A stretch of 64,000 bases of DNA from Opitutaceae bacterium (lineage in GTDB: Bacteria; Verrucomicrobiota; Verrucomicrobiia; Opitutales; Opitutaceae): positions 1 to 64,000 of the forward strand of contig JAUYAK010000112.1 of NCBI GenBank assembly GCA_030693515.1. Reading direction: 5' to 3'. The notes below the pieces were generated by a model. The model was given only the letters and a program-made list of their open reading frames with translations. It had not been told where the DNA came from and searched no databases. This document shows positions 1 through 8,045 of the stretch, piece by piece. Positions within the stretch are counted from its first letter, which is position 1, and the number at the start of each line of letters is the position of its first letter. The translations under genes and the position numbers were made by a program.

Positions 1-140
1 GCGACGAGCAATCGCGCCTCCTCGCGTTCCTCGAAGCCGTCCGATAATCCCGACATCATCGGTGTGCAGGGCGCCACCGCCTACTCGAAGGTGTCGCCAC
101 ATTCCCGCATCATGTCGGAGTTATCGGCATGTCGGGATAA
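1..140. mobile_element. terminal end of a putative tyrosine-recombinase-type mobile element
   Basis: The first 140 bases hold several related copies of a short motif around TAATCCCGACAT and its complement ATGTCGGGATAA. They lie at about 41-57 on the plus strand and at 111-127 and 129-141 on the minus strand. A short reading frame stops right at the first copy. The adjoining receptor gene loses its normal sequence exactly at base 140/141, next to the last copy. Clustered subterminal repeats followed abruptly by host coding sequence are what one expects at a mobile-element end. The repeat style resembles ends I associate with recombinase-type elements, but the family assignment is inference and most of the element lies outside the window. 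Confidence 0.45.
3..47 (+). CDS. C-terminal fragment of a putative recombinase/transposase (partial at window edge)
   Basis: Only the last 14 codons are visible, ending at TAA 45-47. The peptide ends in LLAFLEAVR, which resembles the short hydrophobic tails of tyrosine recombinases carried by insertion elements. The stop codon sits inside the first copy of the element-end repeat, as expected for the last gene of such an element. The identification is weak because so little is visible; it rests on position beside the element end and on the truncation of the neighbouring receptor. Confidence 0.3.
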   Translation, partial: DEQSRLLAFLEAVR

Positions 141-2390
141 GTCCTTCTGGAAGACCGCGGCGGAAATCAGGCCGAGCGACGGGAGGTAGCGCTCGATCGA
201 GGCGTCCCAGTTCACGGACTCGAGCGGCTTCAGGCGCGGGTTGCCCTCGGTGACGCGGCTCGTGGCGAGATCGACGCTGCGGCGGAGCGCGCTGTCGTCG
301 AAGGACGGGCGCGCGAGGGAATTGCTCCACGAGGCGCGGAGGAGCGTCTGTTTGTCTAGGCTGTAGCGGACGTGGAGGCCCGGCAGGTAGTTGTCGTAGC
401 TGCGCCCGCGGCTGACGGACAGGGCGGTCGTGCCAGTGATTTGGTTGCCCTTGTTCTCATACTGCGTGCGCTCGTAACGCAGGCCGCCGAGGACGTTGAG
501 CCGGCCCCAAGTCGCGCCGCCCATCGCGTAGAGCGCGGTGACATCCTCGGTGGACTGCCAGTCGTCCTGCGTGCTTTCGAGGAAGAGGCGCGAAGGCGCA
601 AAGGCGGCCGGGTTGTCGCGGAACGCCGCCAAGATTTTCGGTGCGCTGGCACGGACGCCGGTCGAGTAGAACGGATAGTCGTCGGGCGTCTGGCCTTCGA
701 GCATCGCGGCAAAGGTGAACGAGGCGGGCGCCGCGTAGTCGGTGGTCTCGTTGCTCGCATTCTTCTCCTTCTCGCGGAGCTGGGCACCGAACTTCAAGTA
801 GGCAGGCGCGTCGCCGAGCTTCAGGTCGCGGCGGACGTTGAAGCCGAGGTTCACCTCGGTCTCGTCGCCCGGGGAATTCACGATGCGGAAACGGCTGATC
901 TCGCTGTAGAGCGAGGGATCGGCGACGTTGGCGCCGGTGACACTGACGCGGGGAGCGTAGGTGCCGTCGGCGAAGGAGTAGGTCCAGTTGCTCACCCGCG
1001 CGCTCTTGCGGAAGCGCACGGTAGTCTCGTCGGGCCGCTCTTCCTCGCCCTTCGACCAGGCGGCGCGACCGTCGAATTTCCACGCGCCAAAGGTCCGCTC
1101 GCCGCCGGCGACGACGGAGTAGAGGCGCTGATCCTTCTGGCGGTAGCGCATGTCGTAGCGCTCCCGGCGCATCGCCGTGACCGTGGCGCCCGTCTCGCTG
1201 AGCGCGCTCAGCGTGCCCTCGACGAAGGGCACGGTGTAGACGTAGCGGATCTCGTGATCGTTGAACTGCGAGAAGGTGCCGCGCACGTAGTAGAGGGATT
1301 CGTTGTCGGGCTTGAACTCGAGCGCCGAGCTGGCGCCGTAGCGCGTGCGCGTGATCTCATATTCGCGGAACGCGATCCCATTCAGGAAGTAGGCCTGCTG
1401 GCCGGTGGTGGAGCCGGGGACCGGGCGCAGCGTGTAGCCGCCGTCTTCCTCGAAGTTGTTCGAGCCGAAACGCCGGGTCTGCCACGTCGGGGCGAAGATG
1501 AAGCCGAGTTTGCCGTCGAGAAACCGGTCGGCGTAGGTCGCGTTGAATTTGCTGCTCAGACGTTCGGTGAGGTCGTTGAACTGGCCTTGGGCGCTGAACT
1601 GGAGCTGGCGCCCCTCGGCGTCGAAGGCGCTGCGCGTGCGGACATTGATCGATCCGCCGAGGCCGTCGGCATCCTGATCGGGCGTGGGCACCTTGGTCAC
1701 CTCGACCGCGGCGAGCGCATCGGTCGGGAGGACATCAAGCGCGACCACGCGGTCACCGCGCTCGGGCGTGGCCATCGAGACGCCGTTGAGCTTCACGCTA
1801 TTCAGGTCGGGGCGGATGCCGCGCACGACGATGAAGCGCCCCTCGCCTTGGTCGCGGTAGAGCGCGAGGCCCGGGATGCGCTGCATCGATTCGGCGACGT
1901 TCTGATCGGGAAAGCGCCCGATCTCGTCGGAAGCGATGATGCTCGTGAGGGTGTCGGCGGCGCGCTGTTGGTTGATCGCGCGCGCGGAGCCGACGGCGCT
2001 GCCGGTGATGACGAATTTGTCGAGCGCGACGACCTCCGCGCCGAAGGCGGCGTTGAGCGTGGCGGTGGCGCCGGCGGCGACGCTCACCGTTTTGCGCACT
2101 TCGCCGTAGCCGACGTAGTTGAATTCCACCGTCGCGGTGCCGGCCGGCACATCGGACAGCCGGTAGTCGCCCGCCGGATCGGCGAAGGTGGAGAGCGCGG
2201 TGCCGACGACGCTCACCTGCACGCCGCTGAGCGCGAGCTTGGTCTGAGTGTCTGTCACTCGTCCGGCGATGGCGCCGGTCGGCTGCGCGAAGGCGGTTAT
2301 GGCGGAGAAGAGACTGGCGGCGGCCAAGCTCAGCGAGCGGAAGCGCGGGCCGGATAAAGCAAGCGAGTTAAACGAGGTCGATGAAGACAT
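81..2390 (-). pseudogene. TonB-dependent receptor, 3' end replaced by mobile-element sequence
   Basis: This is an outer-membrane TonB-dependent receptor. From the ATG at 2390 it has a signal peptide (cleavage after about residue 36, AFAQ), a carboxypeptidase-regulatory-like domain (about 38-115), a plug (about 125-240, with VITGS and a RGIRPDLNSVKLNG stretch) and much of the beta-barrel. The receptor sequence ends at ...AAVFQKDL. The last 18 residues are encoded by the element-end repeats. About 200 residues of barrel, including the terminal aromatic beta-signal, are missing, so a functional pore is unlikely. A GTG at 2432 would extend the N-terminus by 14 residues, but the signal peptide fits the inner ATG. 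No good Shine-Dalgarno is seen. The substrate is unknown; the neighbouring phosphate regulon may be relevant or coincidental. Confidence 0.8.
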
Positions 2391-2568
2391 GGTAGGAGGT
2401 GTTTGCACGGTGCGTATTTCCTGACTGCTCACGGCAAGACCGCGGTGCTTTCACCGTCAACTTCCCTGTGCCTGCGACGCGCGATCGTCACCGTCGCGAC
2501 GCGGGTTTGTCGAAAATCATGCCGACGGCCGGGTGGGGCGAGGGTGGGGCCCGGTGCTTTGTTCCGGC

Positions 2569-2597
2569 TTTGTCACCCCGGCGTCGCGAAGTTGTCG
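2569..2597 (+). promoter_or_regulatory. Pho-box-like direct repeats
   Basis: Three 7-mers lie in an 11-base register: TTTGTCA (2569), GGCGTCG (2580) and GTTGTCG (2591). This is the PhoB-box architecture of 7-base repeats separated by 4 bases. The match is weaker than at the pst promoter. It points rightward at the small ORF starting at 2624. Confidence 0.4.
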
Positions 2598-2623
2598 CGC
2601 TGGGGTGCGAGTGTGCGCCCGCC

Positions 2624-2812
2624 ATGAACACTGATGTGACCTTCGCCGCGGACGAGCGCATTCTCCGCTGGCTTCTCGAGATTGCCCGGCGCGCGGATGC
2701 GCGGCCGGTGAAACGGGCCGATGACGTCCGCCGGGGTGATCGGCTCGCTTGGCTGCGCGCGGAGCACGAGTTTTTTGAGATGCGGGAGCCCGCGCATGTC
2801 ACGGAATGGTGA
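2624..2812 (+). CDS. small hypothetical protein (62 aa)
   Basis: This short charged protein begins MNTDVTFAADERIL and ends FFEMREPAHVTEW, with no signal peptide, membrane segment or recognisable domain. It is rich in Arg, Asp, Glu and Trp and looks like a small soluble helical protein. Support comes from position: Pho-box-like repeats end 26 bases before the ATG and a strong hairpin lies about 100 bases after the stop. No Shine-Dalgarno is obvious. It could be a Pho-controlled small protein or a chance frame in GC-rich DNA. Confidence 0.3.
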   Translation: MNTDVTFAADERILRWLLEIARRADARPVKRADDVRRGDRLAWLRAEHEFFEMREPAHVTEW

Positions 2813-2911
2813 ACTCGTGCGCATGCGTGGAAAACGACTGAACGTTTTTCGGCCGATCTCGTCTTCCGCGGCGTTAGGTTGTGCTGGGTCAGTATTGGTC
2901 GGGTATAAAAT

Positions 2912-2945
2912 GGAAGGCCGCCTAAAGGGGTTTGGGCGGCCTTCC
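2912..2945 (+). terminator. perfect 11-bp hairpin, possible terminator
   Basis: GGAAGGCCGCC (2912-2922) pairs perfectly with GGCGGCCTTCC (2935-2945) around a 12-base loop. Only a loose T-rich tail (TCATTTCT) follows. It would separate the small ORF from the receptor operon downstream. Confidence 0.5.
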
Positions 2946-2965
2946 TCATTTCTCCCGCGTCCGGG

Positions 2966-2983
2966 TTGTCGCGGTTTTGTCAC
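2966..2983 (+). promoter_or_regulatory. Pho box upstream of TonB receptor
   Basis: TTGTCGC (2966) and TTGTCAC (2977) are separated by 4 bases, giving the 11-base PhoB register; a degenerate third unit may start at 2988. The box lies about 95 bases before the receptor ATG. It matches in form the double box before the pst operon, so this receptor probably belongs to the phosphate-starvation regulon. Confidence 0.6.
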
Positions 2984-3076
2984 GTATGTGACAGGGGGAT
3001 GGCGGTGTCGTGAAAGCTCCGTGACGGCGGGTCATTGGCGTTGCGGGTTTTCATGCGCAACGGGAGTGCTTCCGGC

Positions 3077-5941
3077 ATGAAGTCACTTTCTCCGAAAACG
3101 TGGATGGTTTGGGCGGGCATTGCGCTTGCCGTGCTGGCGGCCGGATCGCCCGAGGTGCGGGCGGCCACCGGCACGATCAGCGGGCGCATCGTGAGCAACG
3201 CGAGCGGCGCCGGGGTCTTTGGCGCTTCGGTGCGCGTGCGCGGCGCCGACGCGGCGACGAGCACGGACCTGAACGGCGCTTTCCGGATCGAGCAGGTCGC
3301 CGCGGGCGCGCACGACGTGCTGATCACGCGGAATGAATTCCAGTCCGCCACCATTGCCGGAGTGGCGGTCACCGCGGGCGAGGTATCCCGGATCGAATTT
3401 GCGCTCGTGCCTGCGACGGAGCCGATCCTTCGGCTTGAGGCGCTCACGGTCAGCGCGGATGTGGTCGCGAATTCGGGCGTGGGCCTGCTGGCGCAGCGGC
3501 AGAAGGCCGCCGGCGTGAGCGACGCCATCAGCAGCGATCAGATGAGCCGGCTCGGCTTCAACGATGCCGCCCAGGCGATGAAGGCGGTCACCGGCGCCTC
3601 CGTGGTCGATGGCAAATACGTTTACATCCGCGGCCTCGGCGAGCGCTACAGTTCCACGTCGCTTAACGGCGCCGAGGTGCCCAGCGCCGATCCCGAGCGC
3701 CGCGCGGTGCAGATGGATCTATTCCCGGCTGAGCTGATCGACGCGATCGTGACCTCCAAGACCTTCACGCCGGATCGGCCGGGGAATTTCTCCGGCGGCA
3801 ACGTGGACATCCGCACCAAGTCGCTGCCCGACGCGCGCACCTTCGCGTTCTCCGCCTCCACGACCTTCAACACGCAGTCCACCGGCGAGTCCCTGCTGCG
3901 CACCGGTGCCGGCACGGACTGGCTCGGGCGCGACGACGGTTCGCGTCAGCTGCCCGGCGAATTGCAGGCGATGACAATCCCGGCGCGTGGCACGGCCACG
4001 GACGCCGAAATCGGCCGGCTCTCGCGACTGCTTTCGCCAGTCATGGCGCCGACGCGCGGCCAGGCGCCGTGGAACCGCAAGCTGGCCCTCAGCTACGGCG
4101 ACCGGCTCGACTTCGGCACCCAGCGGGTCGGCGTGATCGCGTCGCTCACCTATGACCGCAGCTATTCCAGCTACACGGGCGGGCGCGTCGGCCGCCATGA
4201 GCTGCAAGGCGTGGGCAGCACGGCGCTTTCGACCACGGTGAGTCTCGACGACGAGCGCGGTGCGCAGGAGACGAGCGCGGGCGCCACGGCCAAGCTCTCC
4301 TGGCAGCTGAGCCCGGAGCACGAAGTGTCGATCAACGGCCTCTTCAACACCACGGGGGAGGATGTCGCCCGCGTGCAGCGCGGCCTCTACATCGCCGGCG
4401 GCGGCCTCGATAACGATCAGACCTACACGACGCGCACGCTGAAGTTCACCGAACGCGAACTCCGCTCAGGCCAGCTCACGGGCCGGCACCTTTTCTCCGG
4501 CTGGCGCGGGTTGCTGGCCGAGTGGTCAGCGTCGAGTGCGCGCAACACCCAGGACGAGCCCGACACGCGTTTCTTCAATCACTCGAGCCGCGAGATCGCA
4601 GGCCAGACCTATTACGAGTGGGAAACGTCGGGCCTCGCCAATCCGGCGCGCTATTACCGCCGGCTTGAGGAGACGCGCCGCGATTACGCCCTCGATCTCA
4701 CGCTGCCCCTCGTGATCGGCGGCCGCGATGCGAAGCTCAAGGCCGGCTCAGCGCTCGCCCGGATCGAGCGCGGCTTTCGCGAGCGCCAATACCTCTACCG
4801 GTCCCTCGGCCGCCGTTTCGACGGCAACGACCAGACGTTCTTCCTGCCCGCCAACGTCGGCGCCGTGAATCCGGCCACCGGGCGCTTTGCCAACGACACC
4901 CTGTTCCTCCAAGACACCTCGGCGCCGCGCAACAACTACGACGGCGCGATGGACGTGGACGGCCACTACTTCATGGCCGATGTGCCGGTGACGGCGCGCC
5001 TGCGCGCGATCGGCGGCGTGCGGATCGAGACGACGGATCTGCGCGTGATGAGCCAGGACCCCACGCGCCGGCCGGGCCTGCTCGATCTGCGCGACACGCT
5101 GCCCTCGCTGAATCTCGTCTACGAACTGCACCCGCGCATGAACCTGCGCGCCGCGTTTGGCCGCACGCTGGCCCGGCCGAATTTCCGCGAGATGGCGCCC
5201 TACGAGACCTTCGAGTTCGTGGGCGACTTCGTTTACATCGGGAATCCCGACCTGAAGCGCACGGTGATCGACAACTACGACTTGCGCTGGGAATGGTTCA
5301 CCGGCCCGGGTCGCATCGTGGCGGTGAGCGCATTCTGGAAGGACCTGAAGAACCCGATCGAAAAGGCGATCTTCGCGCCGACGGGCGTGATCATCAACCA
5401 AGGCGAGATCCAGTTCCAGAATCCGGAGAAGGGCCGCGTGTATGGCGCGGAGTTCGAGTTTCGGCAGCGGTTGGGCGGACTTTCGGAGCGGCTGAAATAT
5501 TTCACCTTCGGGCTGAACCTCACGTTCGTCGAATCGACCGTCACGGTGCCCGCGGGCGAGCTGCGGATGGCGCAGTTGTTCAATCCGGCGGCGTCCGGCA
5601 CGCGGCCGCTGGCGGGGCAGTCGAACCATCTCGTCAACGGCGACCTGAGCTACTCGAACCCGCGCACCCGCACGGCCGCGAGCATCTACTACAATCTATT
5701 CGGCGAGCGCCTCGCCCTCGTGAGTCCGCCCGGCACGCCGGACATTTTCGAGCAGCCGGCGGCGGAGCTCGATTTCATCCTGTCGCAGAAGTTCGGCGAC
5801 CGCTGGAAGGTGGGCTTCTCCGCCAAGAACCTCCTGAACCCCGCCGAGAAGGCGGTGCAGGAATTCCGCGGCGCCGACTATGTGCGCTACGAGCGCCGTC
5901 GCGGCCGCACGTTCTCGCTCAGCCTCGGCTACGGTTTCTGA
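3077..5941 (+). CDS. TonB-dependent receptor, probable Pho-regulated phosphate or organophosphate transporter
   Basis: This is a full-length TonB-dependent outer-membrane receptor (954 aa). It has a signal peptide ending VRAATG (about residue 31), an N-terminal carboxypeptidase-regulatory-like domain (TGTISGRI...), a plug (about 135-250, with the IRGLGERYSSTSLNGAEVP segment) and a 22-strand-type barrel closing in ...SLSLGYGF with the terminal Phe of outer-membrane proteins. The ATG at 3077 is chosen because the signal peptide starts there and GGGAG lies 10 bases upstream; in-frame ATG 3053 and TTG 3035 only add residues. A Pho box lies upstream and the secreted protein at 5987 follows after 45 bases. 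The plug's lack of resemblance to a known siderophore receptor and the Pho context suggest a phosphorus compound as ligand. That is inference. Confidence 0.85.
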   Translation: MKSLSPKTWMVWAGIALAVLAAGSPEVRAATGTISGRIVSNASGAGVFGASVRVRGADAATSTDLNGAFRIEQVAAGAHDVLITRNEFQSATIAGVAVTAGEVSRIEFALVPATEPILRLEALTVSADVVANSGVGLLAQRQKAAGVSDAISSDQMSRLGFNDAAQAMKAVTGASVVDGKYVYIRGLGERYSSTSLNGAEVPSADPERRAVQMDLFPAELIDAIVTSKTFTPDRPGNFSGGNVDIRTKSLPDARTFAFSASTTFNTQSTGESLLRTGAGTDWLGRDDGSRQLPGELQAMTIPARGTATDAEIGRLSRLLSPVMAPTRGQAPWNRKLALSYGDRLDFGTQRVGVIASLTYDRSYSSYTGGRVGRHELQGVGSTALSTTVSLDDERGAQETSAGATAKLSWQLSPEHEVSINGLFNTTGEDVARVQRGLYIAGGGLDNDQTYTTRTLKFTERELRSGQLTGRHLFSGWRGLLAEWSASSARNTQDEPDTRFFNHSSREIAGQTYYEWETSGLANPARYYRRLEETRRDYALDLTLPLVIGGRDAKLKAGSALARIERGFRERQYLYRSLGRRFDGNDQTFFLPANVGAVNPATGRFANDTLFLQDTSAPRNNYDGAMDVDGHYFMADVPVTARLRAIGGVRIETTDLRVMSQDPTRRPGLLDLRDTLPSLNLVYELHPRMNLRAAFGRTLARPNFREMAPYETFEFVGDFVYIGNPDLKRTVIDNYDLRWEWFTGPGRIVAVSAFWKDLKNPIEKAIFAPTGVIINQGEIQFQNPEKGRVYGAEFEFRQRLGGLSERLKYFTFGLNLTFVESTVTVPAGELRMAQLFNPAASGTRPLAGQSNHLVNGDLSYSNPRTRTAASIYYNLFGERLALVSPPGTPDIFEQPAAELDFILSQKFGDRWKVGFSAKNLLNPAEKAVQEFRGADYVRYERRRGRTFSLSLGYGF

Positions 5942-5986
5942 GCCGGCCCGATCATTTTTTCGTCCACCCATAATCCAAAACAGAGA

Positions 5987-7795
5987 ATGCGCATGAAACG
6001 TTCCTTCCTCCCCGCGCTGCTCGCGGTCCTGGCTCCCGCCGGAATCCAAGCGGCCGATATCGTCGTCACCGCTCCCATCACGGCCAGCACCACGTGGGTC
6101 CGCACCAACACCTACATCCTCGACACAAAAATCTTCGTCGAGGCCGGCGCGACGCTCACCATCGAGTCTGGCACCGTGATCAAGGGGCGGCCCAAGGCCA
6201 ACCCGGCCGACGCCACCGCCCTCGTCATCACGCGCGGTGCCCGCATCAACGCCGCCGGCACCGCCGCGCAGCCGATCATCTTCACGGCCGAGGCGGATAA
6301 TCTGAGCGCCACCGCGCCCAATCTCACCGAGTCCGACCGCGGCCTCTGGGGCGGCGTCGTGATCCTCGGCCGCGCGCGCATCAACACCGCCAGTGGCCAG
6401 GGCAACGTCGAGGGCATCGCCACCACGGATCCGCGGGGCATCTACGGCGGCACCGACGACGACGACAATTCCGGCGTCTTCCGTTACGTGCAGATCCGCC
6501 ACCCCGGCGCGATCGTGGCGCCCAATGTCGAGCTCAACGGCCTCACCATGGGCGCGGTCGGCCGCGGCACCACCATCGAGTATGTCGAAGTCTTCGCCAG
6601 CAACGACGACGGCTTCGAGTGGTTCGGCGGCACGGTGAACACGAAGTATCTCATCAGTGCTTTCAACGATGACGACAATTTCGACTGGGACGAAGGCTTC
6701 CGCGGCAAGGGCCAGTTCTGGTTCGCCATCGGCGCGTCCGACAAGGGCAACCAGGCGATGGAGATGGATGGCGGCACCTCACCCGAGAACGGCTCGCCGT
6801 TCGCCACGCCCGAGATTTTCAACGCCACGCTCATCGGCTCCGGCGCCACCTCCGGCCAGAGCCTGAGCCAGGGCCTCATCTTCCGTGACAACTCCGGCGG
6901 CCGCCTCATCAACTCGATCGTCCACGATTATTTTGGCTACGCCGTGCGCATCGAGACCGAGAGCGCGCAGACCGAGGACAGCGCCAAGCGCCTCGCCGCG
7001 GGCGACCTCCTACTCGCCGCCAATATCTTTGGCACCTTCGGCGCCGGCACGGCCGACGCTCAGCTCTTCCTGAGCCCCAACGCCACCGTAGGCGGTCCCG
7101 CGCCTGCGGCCAACTACACTGCGGAGCACATTCGCGCCGCCGCGCAGGGCAACCGCATCAACACCAACCCGCTCCTCAACGGCCTCAGCCGCACCCGCAA
7201 TCGCGGCCTCGATCCCCGCCCGGCCAACGGCAGCCCGGCGCGCACCGGCGCGCGCACCCCGCCCGCCGACGGTTTTTTCACGCAGACCGACTATGTCGGC
7301 GCGTTTAAGGACAGCAACTGGGCCAAGGGCTGGACCGCGATCTCGCAGCTCGGCTACCTCACCGAGGCCGACGCCCCCGCGACCGAGGAGCCCGTCGTGC
7401 TCGGCTCGCTCAGCAAGGTCATCAACATCTCCACCCGCGGCACGTTGGCCGCGGGTGGCACGCTCTTCGGCGGCTTCGTCATCGGTGGCCCGCAGTCGCA
7501 GACGGTGCTCATCCGCGTCGTGGGGCCCGGCCTCACGGCCTTCGGCGTTACCAACGCCCTCGCTGATCCCACGCTCGAGCTCTTCTCCGGCACGACCTCG
7601 ATCGCCAGCAATGACGACTGGTCGGGCACGCAGATCCCGGCGCTCACGGCCGCGGTCGGCGGCTTTGCGCTCGCCGCGGGCAGCCGCGATGCGGCCCTCG
7701 TGAAGACGCTCGCCCCGGGCGCCTACAGCGTGCAGGCCAAGGGCAAGGGCACCGCGGCCGGCGAGGTGATCCTGGAGGTTTACGAGGTGGATTGA
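5987..7795 (+). CDS. secreted beta-helix-like protein with Verrucomicrobia-type C-terminal module
   Basis: This exported protein (602 aa) has a signal peptide ending IQAADIVV (about residue 24). Repetitive beta-rich sequence follows (TLTIESGTVIKG..., DRGLWGGVVILGRARI, GTTIEYVEVFASNDDGFEWFGG), suggesting a right-handed parallel beta-helix of about 430 residues. Residues about 470-602 form a separate domain with NISTRG, VLIRVVGPGLTAFGV, NDDW and SRDAALVKTLAPGAYSVQ, closely related to the two C-terminal repeats of the protein at 28153. It lies 45 bases after the TonB receptor in the same direction, with a terminator behind, so the two are probably co-transcribed under the Pho box. Similar proteins accompany TonB receptors in Bacteroidetes. 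A surface ligand-capture role is inference. The ATG at 5993 is an alternative start. Confidence 0.7.
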   Translation: MRMKRSFLPALLAVLAPAGIQAADIVVTAPITASTTWVRTNTYILDTKIFVEAGATLTIESGTVIKGRPKANPADATALVITRGARINAAGTAAQPIIFTAEADNLSATAPNLTESDRGLWGGVVILGRARINTASGQGNVEGIATTDPRGIYGGTDDDDNSGVFRYVQIRHPGAIVAPNVELNGLTMGAVGRGTTIEYVEVFASNDDGFEWFGGTVNTKYLISAFNDDDNFDWDEGFRGKGQFWFAIGASDKGNQAMEMDGGTSPENGSPFATPEIFNATLIGSGATSGQSLSQGLIFRDNSGGRLINSIVHDYFGYAVRIETESAQTEDSAKRLAAGDLLLAANIFGTFGAGTADAQLFLSPNATVGGPAPAANYTAEHIRAAAQGNRINTNPLLNGLSRTRNRGLDPRPANGSPARTGARTPPADGFFTQTDYVGAFKDSNWAKGWTAISQLGYLTEADAPATEEPVVLGSLSKVINISTRGTLAAGGTLFGGFVIGGPQSQTVLIRVVGPGLTAFGVTNALADPTLELFSGTTSIASNDDWSGTQIPALTAAVGGFALAAGSRDAALVKTLAPGAYSVQAKGKGTAAGEVILEVYEVD

Positions 7796-7826
7796 GCCTC
7801 CCTTCGGCCTAACTTCATCGCTCTAG

Positions 7827-7857
7827 GCGGCGCCCGGCAGCGGGCGCCGCTTTTTTT
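7827..7857 (+). terminator. rho-independent terminator
   Basis: GCGGCGCCCG and CGGGCGCCGC form a perfect 10-bp stem with a GCAG loop, followed by seven T. It ends the receptor/secreted-protein unit. Confidence 0.9.
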
Positions 7858-7882
7858 GGTCGAATTCGAGCGAGGAGGGCGG

Positions 7883-7911
7883 CTGTCACGAGTCCGTCAC
7901 CGTTCTGTCGC
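7883..7911 (+). promoter_or_regulatory. Pho box 1 of the porin-pst operon
   Basis: Three units, CTGTCAC (7883), CCGTCAC (7894) and CTGTCGC (7905), are spaced exactly 11 bases apart. The first two are very close to the E. coli PhoB repeat CTGTCAT. This is the best PhoB site in the window. Confidence 0.8.
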
Positions 7912-7945
7912 TGATTTTAGCCCGAATCGGGCGGTTCGTTCCGGC

Positions 7946-7974
7946 TTCGTCACATTCCAGTCATCGGTTTGTAA
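7946..7974 (+). promoter_or_regulatory. Pho box 2 of the porin-pst operon
   Basis: TTCGTCA (7946), CCAGTCA (7957) and TTTGTAA (7968) lie in an 11-base register about 72 bases before the porin ATG. Together with the upstream box they imply tandem PhoB dimers controlling the whole porin-pst-pho cluster. Confidence 0.6.
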
Positions 7975-8045
7975 CATTGGGCGGCTATCTTAGGCGCGCC
8001 GGAGGCGATGTTTTCGCGGCCGATTCCACTCAGACCACTCTGCTC

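Noticed and set aside
372-2357. Long open frame on the plus strand opposite the truncated receptor
   Set aside because: It is Arg/Gly/Val/Ala-rich with no domain, lies fully antisense to a clear receptor, and such frames are common in GC-rich DNA.
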